DNA of 64,000 nt from an uncultured Mycoplasmatota bacterium (GCA_948470005.1 CAOKNI010000002.1:17409-81408), one strand, 5' to 3'. Numbered from the stretch's first letter, positions 40,519 through 50,449 are shown. Program-made: numbers and translations. The notes: generated by a model from the sequence alone, not told the origin.

Positions 40519-43500
40519 CTATCCTGTTTTTGACCGAATTAATTGTCGCAATTTTAATAATTTTAATTCTGGATCAATGCTATATTTAACATCAGCTAAA
40601 ATACTATCAATAGTCTTATCAATAATGTTAATGAACTCAGCATCAATTGCTGCTAATCCCGCAACAGGATTATGCATTTGAGCTGCTAAAATTTTATCTT
40701 TTATTTCTTGAAGTTCATCGATTATATCTTTTTCTGTTAAACCAGGTGCACATTCTATTTCATACCGGGCACCATTCGAGCAATTACAAACATCAACATT
40801 GATTAAAGCAAATATTAATAGGCGATAATTATTTGCACTAGTTTTATCATTACTAGCTACTGCTTGATTATATTTTTCTAAAAATTTTAAAGCTGCCTTA
40901 CTTTTGCAATCTCTAATGCTAATTCTTAAGTCATTAATTCTCTCTTTTTCTTGAATACACAAACTCCATATAGGGGCTGCATCAATCATAGATTTTAAAG
41001 TAGCTATTTTCCCTTCCAGTCTTGCAACTTCATTTTGACAATCACTTAAAATTTTATCCTCGCTTTGTGGCATTGGAAAACGTATTAAAGTTGGTAAATC
41101 CATAACACTAGTATCATGAGCTACATCTTTATCAAAAGCATCTTTAATACCTGAAAGCATCTCTCTTGTATCCTCTGGATTATATTTAAAATTATCGGCA
41201 TCGGCTCTTAAAGCATTAAGAGAGTTTTTAAGACCTCTTCCCACAATAGTATCAAACATTCCTTTAATAGTATCAAGTGCTCCAGAACCTAAAGTTCGTG
41301 ATTTAGCAGCTAATCTTTTTCCTGGTTTTGACGGAACTGCTAATGAAGCACTAGGTGCTACCGCCGGTAACCCACTCGATTCTTGTAATTTAGTTTCAGC
41401 TATAAGCTCCCTAACCTCATCAAGTAAACTTTGGGTGTTATCAATGCTAGTTGTTACTGTAGTAGCAGGAGCTATTTCTGCTAAATCTCCCCTACCCGTA
41501 GTAACTATATCTAATTTTAAATTTTCTTTAGCATCATCAGCTCTAGATACCATTCCTTTTCTAATTTGAGCAATATTTTCTAATCTATGTAAAGCCTCAT
41601 CAAAAGATGATTTTAGTGATTCTTCTACTTTTCCTCCCAAAGATATAACATCTGGTGTTTCTAAAGTTTTAGATGATTTTAGAGGTCTAATTTTCTTCAT
41701 AAAGCCAGCATTTGCTTTATAAGGTGGTAAAGATAAAACTTCTTTATTATTTTTTACCTCTTCTGAAATTGGATTAACTAAAGCTTCAAAAAACTCTAAT
41801 AATTTTGCTTCTGTATAATCTTTCTCTGGATTAGGTTTATCATATTTAGATAATTCTAAGAACTTATCAATTAATTTTCTAGTTAAAGCTTCACTTTCTA
41901 AAACTTTTCTTTTTTCTTCATCTGCGATTTTAAGATTCTTTATAACTGTTAAAACATTAACTAAAGATGTTTGAGCTTGCTTTTCAGCCAAAATCTTAAT
42001 AATATGTTCTGTTGGTAATTCTTCTTCCACCTCTATTACTTTGCCGTCCAAAGGTATAACATCAGGTGTCTCTAATACTTTTGCTGGTCTCAAAGTTTTT
42101 CTTCTACTTATAGGAGCTACTGGTAAAGGTGCTAAAGCTTCATTATCATTAACTGATGAAAAACTTACAGGTGATTTAATCAAAGATTCAAATGCTTCTT
42201 TTAATTTCGCATCTGTATAATCTTTCTCTGAATTTGGTTCATCATATTTAGATAACTCTAAGAACCTATCAATTAATTTTCTTGTTAAAGCTTCACTTTC
42301 TAAAACTTTTCTTTTTTCTTCATCTGCAATTTTAAGATTCTTTATAGATGCTAAAATATTAACTAAAGAAATCTGAGCTTGTTTCACAGCTAAAACACTA
42401 GTAATATGCTCTGTAGGTAAATCTTTTTGAGATTTTTCCATACTATCTATATCATCTAATCTCTGTTGAAATTCAGCATATTTAGCATCACGAGAATCTA
42501 AATATTCTAAAAGATTATCTAATGTTGGTGTAGCTTCACTTTTATCTGTTTGCTTTTCATCAACTTGAAGTGCACTTTCTGGTAATGGTATAGCTTCACT
42601 TGCTGATAAAACTTCTCCGCCAAGTGGTATAGCTCTGGCTCGAGTAGGTGTACCAGCTTCTAAGGCTAATTGTTCTTCATGTGGTGGTAATGCCAAAGTA
42701 ACTTCTTCTTCTGCTACGCGACTTCTTTTTATAATCGGTAAATCCACCTCTAAAGAATCTATATCATTCAATTTCTGTTGGAATTCAGCATATTTAGCAT
42801 CACGAGAATCTAAATACTCTAAAAGATTATCTAATGTTGGTGTAGCTTCACTTTTATCTGTTTGCTTTTCATCAGCATGAAGCGTACTTTCCGGTAATGG
42901 TATAGCTTCACTTGCCGATAAAACTTCACCGCCAAGCGGTATAGCTCTAGCTTGAGTTGGCGTGCCTGCTTCTAACGCAAGATGCTCTTCATGTGGTGGT
43001 AATGCCAAAGTGCCTTCGCCTTCCGCTAAACGACTTCGTCTTCTTACAATTGGTGCTGTCTCTAAAGTCCCTGCTTCTGCAAGTTTTCGTTCTATTTCTT
43101 TATGTCTATCTTCTAAATAATTTAAAAATTCTAAAAGATTATCTACCGTTGGATTATCAACTGCTTTCTTTGCTTTTTCTTGCAACTCCGCATCAACTTT
43201 AAGCGTACTTTCTGGCAAAGGTATAGCTTCACTTGCCGATAAAACTTCTCCACCAAGTGGTATAGCTCTAGCTCGAGTTGGCGTACCGGCTTCTAACGCA
43301 AGATGCTCTTCATGTGGTGGTAATGCTAGTTGTCCTTGTAAAATTTCAGTATTACTATTACTTTGAGAAGCTTCGCCACTTACAGCATTAATATTCCGCG
43401 CTAAATCACTAAGAATACTAGGTTCTAATCTTCTAGTTCTTACCAAGTCATCACTACTTAAACTTCTATCTTGAACATTTAATTGTGCCTGTAATTCTTT

Positions 43501-45318
43501 ATCTTTTGCTGCTGCATATGCTATAACATCTAAAATCCCTTTTACCGTTGGATTATCAATAATTTGATAAATTTTTGCACTTAATTCTGGGTCTATTTCT
43601 AGAACTTCACCTGTTAAAGCAATTACATCTGGCGTTTCTAATTCTTTAGGATCTCTTAAAGGTCTTGTCGGCTTTACTTCTGCTACATTTTCTTGATGTG
43701 GCGGAAGAGCCAATATTACATTATTTTTAGGTTCTTCTCTTAAAACAGGTTTAGGATTTATTGCTTCTTCTATAAGTTTCTTTAAAATATCATCTAAATA
43801 AGAAGTATCACTATGTTTAGATGCTTCTAAAAAAGCACCAATAAGCTCTTTTATTTTTTTGGCTCTTTCAAGCATATCTAAAGTTACACCTGGAAGTGCA
43901 ATAACATCTGGAGTAATAACATTTTTTGCTGGTCTTATAGCTCTTACTTTCACTTTATGTTCTGGAAGAGCCAAAATAACCTGTTCTTTAGGGGCTAAAG
44001 CACTTGCTTTAAGATTACGAATATTAGCTAATGCATTAACTAATGATTCTGCGGCTTCTTTACGTCTAGCATAATCTAAAAGTGGATTTAAATTTTGTTC
44101 ATACTCCTTTAATAACTTCTTATCAATTAAAGCTCCATCTTGTGCCGTTTTTAAATTTGCTAGACCAATAGAAGATGTAAGAGCATTATATAGAGTATTT
44201 AAAGAGGCATATTCCTCACTATTAGCGGTTACTGTTTTTAATCTATCTTCTATATCTAATATAAATGGTAAATTAGTTTCTACACCTGGAATTTCTCTAA
44301 ATTTAAGCGAAACGTTAACTAATCCAGTTATTGTTTCCCTAACTAATTCTTTATATCTAGCTAAATTTTTATTTCTTATATTTCCAACATTCCAAGCACT
44401 CTTTAAGTTTTTAGCACGATCATTCAATATTGAAATCATTTCTTTAATGTTATTATAAGCTTGAACATCGCTCGCTAAAACTGTTGTATTATCGCTTGTA
44501 ATTCCACTTTCTATAGTTGTCCCTTGATAACTATTATAAGCTTGTTCTAAAGTTTTTAAATAATTTTCTAAATCATAAACTAAATTATCATTATAAGCAT
44601 TAATTTGGGCAGGCTCAATATAATTATTTTGATAAAATTTTGAAGACACCAAAAGAGAATCAAACTTTTCTTGATCTTTACTATCAATATAAGCTAGATT
44701 AAGAGTATATTCTAAAGCATCGTTACTAGAATTAGCCTGATTTAAAATTTCGATAAGATTTAATAAAGCTTCGTATTCATCTATTTCTGAAGCCACTATT
44801 AAATTACCATTACTCGCTGCTTTTTTATTATCACCATCTAAAGAAGCAATTATTCCTAGCTCTTTTTGCAAATCAAAAATTAATTTGTTATTAGCTCTTA
44901 GTTCTTTAGGTGCTCTTTTTATTGTTTGATAAGGAGCTTTGGGAGTTTCTTTAACAGGAGCTGATTTAGCTATATCTCTCGTCTTTTGTAATGGAGCATT
45001 AATAATACTAAATAAATCTTGAACTTTTGCTACATCTTCCTTATTAACATATACTAATCTTTCAATTATAACCCGTGGCTTATTAGGATCAACTAATCCT
45101 TTAATTTTAACTAATGAAGCTAGCGCTGAAATCTTATCATTGATTGATTTTTCTTCTTCAGGGGTTGCATTTTTCGCCATTTGAATAAATTTTTGCATTT
45201 GCATCACAAAGAAAGCTGAAAAGTTTTCTTCAACTTGTTCTATAATCTGTGTAATACCTTGTGTTAAATTTTCTAGTTTAGCATTTAAATCAGTTTCCTT
45301 AGTCAAACCATTACCCAT
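40519..45318 (-). CDS. Giant modular repeat protein, 1599 residues, unknown function
   Basis: I recognise no family. There is no signal peptide or membrane helix, so it is predicted cytoplasmic, and it is mostly helical. The N-terminal 400 residues contain units of the kind LIVASEIDEYEALLNLIEIL, shared with the giant protein at 45693. Residues about 448-1232 hold seven copies of a linker module: LALPPH (or ALPEH, LSLPPY), a short basic spacer, then TPDVIxLxG or RAIPLGGEVL. Copies three to five have nearly identical DNA. Two further copies of an 80-residue helical unit (LVNxLxxIKNLKIADEEKRK) lie near 966-1046 and 1100-1176. GCGGGAT precedes the ATG. Confidence 0.8.
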   Translation of the reverse strand: MGNGLTKETDLNAKLENLTQGITQIIEQVEENFSAFFVMQMQKFIQMAKNATPEEEKSINDKISALASLVKIKGLVDPNKPRVIIERLVYVNKEDVAKVQDLFSIINAPLQKTRDIAKSAPVKETPKAPYQTIKRAPKELRANNKLIFDLQKELGIIASLDGDNKKAASNGNLIVASEIDEYEALLNLIEILNQANSSNDALEYTLNLAYIDSKDQEKFDSLLVSSKFYQNNYIEPAQINAYNDNLVYDLENYLKTLEQAYNSYQGTTIESGITSDNTTVLASDVQAYNNIKEMISILNDRAKNLKSAWNVGNIRNKNLARYKELVRETITGLVNVSLKFREIPGVETNLPFILDIEDRLKTVTANSEEYASLNTLYNALTSSIGLANLKTAQDGALIDKKLLKEYEQNLNPLLDYARRKEAAESLVNALANIRNLKASALAPKEQVILALPEHKVKVRAIRPAKNVITPDVIALPGVTLDMLERAKKIKELIGAFLEASKHSDTSYLDDILKKLIEEAINPKPVLREEPKNNVILALPPHQENVAEVKPTRPLRDPKELETPDVIALTGEVLEIDPELSAKIYQIIDNPTVKGILDVIAYAAAKDKELQAQLNVQDRSLSSDDLVRTRRLEPSILSDLARNINAVSGEASQSNSNTEILQGQLALPPHEEHLALEAGTPTRARAIPLGGEVLSASEAIPLPESTLKVDAELQEKAKKAVDNPTVDNLLEFLNYLEDRHKEIERKLAEAGTLETAPIVRRRSRLAEGEGTLALPPHEEHLALEAGTPTQARAIPLGGEVLSASEAIPLPESTLHADEKQTDKSEATPTLDNLLEYLDSRDAKYAEFQQKLNDIDSLEVDLPIIKRSRVAEEEVTLALPPHEEQLALEAGTPTRARAIPLGGEVLSASEAIPLPESALQVDEKQTDKSEATPTLDNLLEYLDSRDAKYAEFQQRLDDIDSMEKSQKDLPTEHITSVLAVKQAQISLVNILASIKNLKIADEEKRKVLESEALTRKLIDRFLELSKYDEPNSEKDYTDAKLKEAFESLIKSPVSFSSVNDNEALAPLPVAPISRRKTLRPAKVLETPDVIPLDGKVIEVEEELPTEHIIKILAEKQAQTSLVNVLTVIKNLKIADEEKRKVLESEALTRKLIDKFLELSKYDKPNPEKDYTEAKLLEFFEALVNPISEEVKNNKEVLSLPPYKANAGFMKKIRPLKSSKTLETPDVISLGGKVEESLKSSFDEALHRLENIAQIRKGMVSRADDAKENLKLDIVTTGRGDLAEIAPATTVTTSIDNTQSLLDEVRELIAETKLQESSGLPAVAPSASLAVPSKPGKRLAAKSRTLGSGALDTIKGMFDTIVGRGLKNSLNALRADADNFKYNPEDTREMLSGIKDAFDKDVAHDTSVMDLPTLIRFPMPQSEDKILSDCQNEVARLEGKIATLKSMIDAAPIWSLCIQEKERINDLRISIRDCKSKAALKFLEKYNQAVASNDKTSANNYRLLIFALINVDVCNCSNGARYEIECAPGLTEKDIIDELQEIKDKILAAQMHNPVAGLAAIDAEFINIIDKTIDSILADVKYSIDPELKLLKLRQLIRSKTG
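42440..43330 (-). repeat. Three tandem DNA repeats of 312-321 bases within the giant gene
   Basis: The segment coding LALPPHEE occurs at about 43311, 42990 and 42678, spacings of 321 and 312 bases (107 and 104 codons). Copies two and three also share an almost exact stretch of about 80 bases around 42480-42560 and 42788-42870. Reading frame is kept. Such a block can expand or contract by recombination. Confidence 0.8.
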
Positions 45319-45360
45319 ATTTATCCCGCTTTCATTACAAATAAAATTTGTTTGGTTTCG

Positions 45361-45389
45361 ATTTTAACATATTTTTGATCAAAAGTCAA
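45361..45389 (-). promoter_or_regulatory. Vegetative promoter of the 1599-residue protein gene
   Basis: The minus strand has TTGACT, a 17-base spacer and TAAAAT. The first 12 bases, TTGACTTTTGAT, equal those at the surface-protein promoter at 23237-23265. Confidence 0.7.
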
Positions 45390-45399
45390 GTTTAGAGCC

Positions 45400-45422
45400 T
45401 AAAAAGGACGTACCTATCCTTG
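45400..45422 (-). terminator. Weak intrinsic terminator after the DUF1292-like gene
   Basis: On the minus strand AAGGA and TCCTT form a 5-bp stem around an eight-base loop, followed by TTT. It separates the two giant-protein transcripts. Confidence 0.45.
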
Positions 45423-45435
45423 GTAGTCTCCCCCT

Positions 45436-45693
45436 TTATGATTCTATATTTTCACTTAAATAATTAGCCGTAAATAAGGCTACAATAGCATTTAAGGTTT
45501 CTTGGTCTTCTACATTTTCCACGTAAAATTCATCATTTTCCTTAATACCTTTTAAATATAAATATTCTTTAGTAGGAATTTCATCTTTATCAATACCCAC
45601 ACAATATAAATATTTTTCATCCTTATACATCACTGTATCTAATATCACATATTCTTTATTATTTTCTAGTGTAATAACCTCTTCTTTATTCAT
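45436..45693 (-). CDS. Small acidic protein, DUF1292-like
   Basis: The product has 85 residues and is acidic. ITLENNKEYVILDTVMYKDE, then YLYCVGIDKDE and EFYVENVEDQETL, follow the beta-strand pattern of DUF1292 (YrzB-like) proteins, whose role is unknown. It begins on the stop codon of the 1558-residue protein (TAATG) behind AGAGGAATATA, so it is translationally coupled to it and may work with it. Confidence 0.6.
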   Translation of the reverse strand: MNKEEVITLENNKEYVILDTVMYKDEKYLYCVGIDKDEIPTKEYLYLKGIKENDEFYVENVEDQETLNAIVALFTANYLSENIES

Positions 45694-48600
45694 TATATTC
45701 CTCTTTCACTATTATTACTTAAACTTTCTATTCGGCTTATAAGCATATTTTTATCGTCCTCTGCTTTTTTAATATCCGCTTCTGGAGCTACGCCTGCGTC
45801 AATTAAAGCTTGTAAATCTGCGACTTTTCTTTTTAAATCTTCAATTAAAGCTTCATTACTTGATTTAAGCACTTGAGTAAGAGCACCATCAGCCTGACTC
45901 ATACCACTTGAACTTTTAAAATCATATTCATTTAAATCAACACCAGTTGCGCCATATACAGCATCACGCATCAATGTTGTATCTTCATTATTTTTATTAG
46001 CAATAGTATAGTTTTCTGCTTGGGCAAATATTAATTGTGCCATTAAACTATCATGTTTTCTTTTCATTGCTTTGCGAATATCTTCAAGTAAAATTTCTTG
46101 GTTCTTTTTTGTCGTTTTAAAATCATCTAAATTTATATCTGTAACCTCGGCGACAATATCACGATATTGTTCGGTATCTAAACCTTTCTTATCAGCATAG
46201 AAATAGTTATTAGCTTGACCTAAAATGTAAGATACATCCCATTTATTTAAAGCTTCATCAACATCTTTTTTAGCTTGTGCGACTTTTGCTGGGTCTTTAA
46301 CATCATATTTAAATAAATCAATGCCTGTTAACTTAAATATCGGATTGCTATAAATATATCCATCTTCACCATTTAAAACCTTATCAACATATTGATCAAT
46401 TTGAGCCATAATAAGATTTTTATCAGATATACTTTCGATTAATTCCTCATCACTTGGAATAGTTATAGTTTGAACTGGTTCTTCACTAACTATTGTATAA
46501 GGTGTTAATACTCGTTCATCTTGCTCTCTTTCTTTTGCTCGTTCTTCTTCTGTTACTGCATTGATAGCTTTAATTCTATCACTAATTGCTTGATGAATAT
46601 TATCAAGATGATGCATTTGGCTATTAATTTGTTCCTCTACGGGAACTCCATCTAACTTATCAAACTTTTCTTCGCTTACGGCACCAGTATATTCTTTCAT
46701 AGTATCATGAGCTATTTTTCCGATTGCTAGCTCTGTTTGTGTTAAAGCTTGACTTCCTTCTACTTTATCATACAAGCCTTGTGCAAATTCTTTACCATTT
46801 CCTCTACCTTTAGTAGCGATTAATGCTCCAAAAATACTTGTACCGCCTATTGTAAGTCCAGCATTAGATAGTACAAAAGCCTTAATAGCCGCTGGAACTG
46901 CAAGTATTGCCCCTGGAGCTAGAACTGCTGCTCCCCAAAAAGCTAATGATGATGCAACTAAACCAATAATTGCTGCTTTCTTATGAGCTTTAAGTACTTG
47001 AAGTCCTTTAGAGCCAAGCTTTCTAACATTTACTTTTTGACGTTTTGGCTTAACAACTTTTTTATAAAGTTTAGCATCATCCTTAGCAATCATCACGCCA
47101 TCTTTTTGTTTTACTAAATTATCCGAAGTCTTTGCTCTTGTCAAGCAATCCTTAATATCTAAAAGATTATTCATCTCATCTTCATCAGCGGCTAAAACTT
47201 TATGACCTTCAATTACCACTGTATCAGTATCTGGTGCACTTGCTGCTTTTGCTTCTAATTCTGCTATTCTCGCATCAACTTCCGCTTCTTTTTCTTCATT
47301 TTTATTTTTAGTCTCTGTAAAATCGTTTAATTTATCTAGAATATTATGATATTTTTGTTCATCAGTTATTCTAATTTTAAAGCCATCCACCATTTTACAT
47401 TCACTATCTGGTGTTTCTATCGCTCTTGCAAGTATTTCTTTCATATCAAGTAATGCTTGTAATTTTTCTTCATCTTTACTTGCTACTGTATAACCATTTA
47501 TAATTGTTTTTTTAACTACATCTAAACCATAGGCATTTTCCTCTAGCATCTCTATTGATTTTTCAATCTCTTCAACTTTTTTATGATTAGCTTCCACAGA
47601 AAGCAACTCTGTGTTATTTAAAACAGCCATAGCCTTTGTATAAGTCATTTCATCTCGAAGACATATTTTTATACCATCAATTGTTTTTAACATTGTCGCA
47701 TCAGCGTTTTTAGCGTGCTCTAAACAATCCTTAACATCTAATAAAGCTTTTAATTCATTTTCACTAGTTTTTAATACTGTAAACCCATCTATCGTTACCA
47801 CATTGGTATCTAAGCTACTAGCTGCATCACCAACTAATTTATGTATTTTTTCTATTACTTCTTTTAAGAACTTATCATTAGCTGTTACCGTATTTTCCAG
47901 TTTATTTAAAATTTCAACCGCTTGTTTATACTTTTCTTCATCATCTTTATGAATGTAAAGACCATCTATTTTAAAGTAGTTATTTAATAATTCTTCCTCT
48001 GCATTAACATTTAAAGCTTTTTCAATTATATTTTTAAGTGTTAGTAAAGCATCTAATTTTTCTTTATCAACATTTAGTACTTTATAACCATCAATTGTGA
48101 TAGCTTCATGGCTTTGAGTTCCCTCATTTACTCCAATTGCTGAACTAGTAAGAATATTAATTTGCATATTTATTTCATCTAATTTAACGCGATTAAAAGT
48201 ATCTAGTTGAGCATTAGTACAAGCTTCCAAAGCTGCTTTACATTTAGCTTCATCATCTTTATGAACTTTTATGCTATAATCATCAAGTTCAATTTGAACT
48301 AATTCAGACTCAGGAGAATTATCCGCATGCTCTAAATAGTCCTTAATATCCATCAAAGCCTTTAAGAAATCCGCATTTCCTTTTAAAACTCCTGTACTTG
48401 CTAAATATTCACTTGGAACACCAGTTGCTAAATCAAATAACTCCTCTATTTGGGCTTTTAAATCTGCTTTAATTTCTGCATTGAGAGTGTTATTATCAAA
48501 TGTAATAGTTGGCCCATTATTTTCAGTAGGAGGTGGCACTGGTGCTCCTGAAGTAGCAGGAGATGCTCCGCCTCCGGTTATTGGTGGCGGAACTGGAGCA

Positions 48601-50369
48601 CCTGATGTAGGAACTGGAGGAGTTAATGCTTTTGCTTCTTCCTCACGATCTTTAGCTGCCTTATAACTAGCAAGATATTTAGGTGCTACAAAAGCTCCAT
48701 CTACTTCTAAAAGGTTTTCTTGTCCCTTTGATAGTTCTAAAAATTTTAATTGTTCTAATAAGGCATTATAAACTGGCAAATCCTCATGTAAAACTACTCC
48801 GTTTGGAGCTAAAATAGCTGCAAGGTCTGCTTTCTTTCTTGTTCTAGCTTTATCATTTAAAGCCGTTAACTCTTCGTTAATACTATCAATTGCCAATTCA
48901 TTAGCACTAAGTCCTGGAACTTTCTTGCTTAAAATTGAAATTTTGCTAATATACTTCTTAAATGCCATTATATCATCAGTGCGAACATTTCCAATTCCCC
49001 ATACATCTCTTAGGTCATATTGATTTTCTGCGGCATGCAAAATATCTAATGCTCCAATTACCGCATTATATTCTTCTAAGAACTCATCTCTTACAACAGT
49101 AACTCCATCACTTGCAATACTTGTTAACACATTGCCTTGCCCGAGAGGTGTAATATCTTCAAGTGCTTTTTTATGATTTTCTAAAGCTAAAATAAGCTTT
49201 TCATTAGTAGCGAGTTTTGATATATTTGGATCCTCTTTTTTAACAATTCCTGTCTTACGAAATAACGCTTCTACTCGTTCTTTTAAAGATTCATGTACGA
49301 AAGCTGCATCCCATACTCCCACATATTGTTCTGAATAATATCCATTTTTTGTTGTTCTTTTATCTTTTGAAATGTAATTATTATTAGCTTCACTTAAAAT
49401 TCTTCGAAGTTCAATTAAAGCCTCATATGTAGTTAAAGAACCTACTGGTAAGCCACTTAAAGCTTCCGTATGACTAATCTTCTCGCCCGCATTTCTAAAA
49501 GCTGCAATTCTCTCATCTAAGCTTGCTAAAAGATTAGTATTTAAAGTTAAAGGGCTATATTCTGGCTTAACAAGTTTACTAAATAATTTACTTGTTGCTA
49601 ATAACTCTTTTACCTCTTCTACCATTGATGAATTAACACATATTGTATCATTAACTAATTCTAGTGGTTGTTCTGAATTTACTCTTTTAGTTAATTCTAT
49701 TAATTTTAAAATATTATCATACTCAACTTTATCACTTGCCAAAATTGATTTTCCATCAGAGCTATAAGCAGCTCCAACACTATTAGCTGTATTAGCATAA
49801 TCGCCTCGAAGTCTTTCTAGTTGTTCAGTCGCTGTAACCACAAAGTTCTCATTTATTTGCTTTTTTAAATCACCAATAGTTTCTCTTACATGACCCATTC
49901 CATTTAAAAAATCTCTAATATCACTACTTATACTATCAAATTGTTTTAATTGTTCTGATGTTAAAACTCTTCTTTGCATGTTATTTTGAAGTTCTTGATA
50001 TCTATTTTGTAAATTTGCATGATTTCGAGTTATCATTTCTAAAGATTTTTGTGATTGCCTAAACTTTTCTATATTGTTATAATTTGCTTCATAAAAAGAT
50101 TGAGATTTTTCCGCATAAAACTTATCTTCTTCATCTTTTATTTCATTTTTTAAATCATTAAAAGCAATGGTAATATAATCAATATTATCATCAATTTTGA
50201 CATTGTGAGCAACCTCAACATAAAGACGAGCATAAGCTTTAAACTCTTCTACTCTTCCCCTTTTTACTGACACATTTGTATTATTTATTCTTTCTAGTTC
50301 ATTTTGAGGGAGATTTTCTGCCTCTCTAATCATTTCTACTAATATCGTTTTCATCATTTCTAAGTCCAT
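45693..50369 (-). CDS. Giant modular repeat protein with hydrophobic double segment, 1558 residues
   Basis: I recognise no family. The product is mostly helical. A Pro-rich hinge with two SGAPVPPP copies lies near residues 585-630. From about 660 to 1090, five repeats of 97-101 residues follow the pattern hDGxxVxxxDExxLxxLLDhK, then LxxA, then IDGhxIxxxDExxY. A hydrophobic double segment (IGLVASSLAFWGAAVLAPGA and AIKAFVLSNAGLTIGGTSIF) near 1127-1186 could cross or enter the membrane. A long helical tail follows. Residues 420-470 (VWGIGNVRTDDIMAFKKYIS) match the neighbour giant (AWNVGNIRNKNLARYKELV). The start is chosen ahead of DLEMMKT; its Shine-Dalgarno site is weak. Confidence 0.78.
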   Translation of the reverse strand: MDLEMMKTILVEMIREAENLPQNELERINNTNVSVKRGRVEEFKAYARLYVEVAHNVKIDDNIDYITIAFNDLKNEIKDEEDKFYAEKSQSFYEANYNNIEKFRQSQKSLEMITRNHANLQNRYQELQNNMQRRVLTSEQLKQFDSISSDIRDFLNGMGHVRETIGDLKKQINENFVVTATEQLERLRGDYANTANSVGAAYSSDGKSILASDKVEYDNILKLIELTKRVNSEQPLELVNDTICVNSSMVEEVKELLATSKLFSKLVKPEYSPLTLNTNLLASLDERIAAFRNAGEKISHTEALSGLPVGSLTTYEALIELRRILSEANNNYISKDKRTTKNGYYSEQYVGVWDAAFVHESLKERVEALFRKTGIVKKEDPNISKLATNEKLILALENHKKALEDITPLGQGNVLTSIASDGVTVVRDEFLEEYNAVIGALDILHAAENQYDLRDVWGIGNVRTDDIMAFKKYISKISILSKKVPGLSANELAIDSINEELTALNDKARTRKKADLAAILAPNGVVLHEDLPVYNALLEQLKFLELSKGQENLLEVDGAFVAPKYLASYKAAKDREEEAKALTPPVPTSGAPVPPPITGGGASPATSGAPVPPPTENNGPTITFDNNTLNAEIKADLKAQIEELFDLATGVPSEYLASTGVLKGNADFLKALMDIKDYLEHADNSPESELVQIELDDYSIKVHKDDEAKCKAALEACTNAQLDTFNRVKLDEINMQINILTSSAIGVNEGTQSHEAITIDGYKVLNVDKEKLDALLTLKNIIEKALNVNAEEELLNNYFKIDGLYIHKDDEEKYKQAVEILNKLENTVTANDKFLKEVIEKIHKLVGDAASSLDTNVVTIDGFTVLKTSENELKALLDVKDCLEHAKNADATMLKTIDGIKICLRDEMTYTKAMAVLNNTELLSVEANHKKVEEIEKSIEMLEENAYGLDVVKKTIINGYTVASKDEEKLQALLDMKEILARAIETPDSECKMVDGFKIRITDEQKYHNILDKLNDFTETKNKNEEKEAEVDARIAELEAKAASAPDTDTVVIEGHKVLAADEDEMNNLLDIKDCLTRAKTSDNLVKQKDGVMIAKDDAKLYKKVVKPKRQKVNVRKLGSKGLQVLKAHKKAAIIGLVASSLAFWGAAVLAPGAILAVPAAIKAFVLSNAGLTIGGTSIFGALIATKGRGNGKEFAQGLYDKVEGSQALTQTELAIGKIAHDTMKEYTGAVSEEKFDKLDGVPVEEQINSQMHHLDNIHQAISDRIKAINAVTEEERAKEREQDERVLTPYTIVSEEPVQTITIPSDEELIESISDKNLIMAQIDQYVDKVLNGEDGYIYSNPIFKLTGIDLFKYDVKDPAKVAQAKKDVDEALNKWDVSYILGQANNYFYADKKGLDTEQYRDIVAEVTDINLDDFKTTKKNQEILLEDIRKAMKRKHDSLMAQLIFAQAENYTIANKNNEDTTLMRDAVYGATGVDLNEYDFKSSSGMSQADGALTQVLKSSNEALIEDLKRKVADLQALIDAGVAPEADIKKAEDDKNMLISRIESLSNNSERGI
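47150..48420 (-). repeat. Five protein-level repeats of 97-101 residues in the 1558-residue giant
   Basis: The start of each unit falls near 48385, 48085, 47785, 47490 and 47200. Each has a first half like TIDGFTVLKTSENELKALLD and a second half like TIDGIKICLRDEMTYTKAM. The DNA has diverged between units, so this is an older duplication than the tandem block at 42440-43330. Confidence 0.75.
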
Positions 50370-50420
50370 AAACAATCCCACTTTCACAAGCAAAAACACG
50401 AAAAATTTCTATTCAAAAAC

Positions 50421-50449
50421 ATTATAGCATATAATTTATCATTTTGCAA
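50421..50449 (-). promoter_or_regulatory. Promoter of the 1558-residue protein gene
   Basis: The minus strand has TTGCAA, a 17-base spacer and the extended -10 TGCTATAAT. Confidence 0.65.

Noticed and set aside
48481..48666. A Gly/Pro-rich plus-strand frame opposite the giant gene
   Set aside because: It is the mirror of the Pro-rich hinge codons in the 1558-residue protein and has no start signal of its own.
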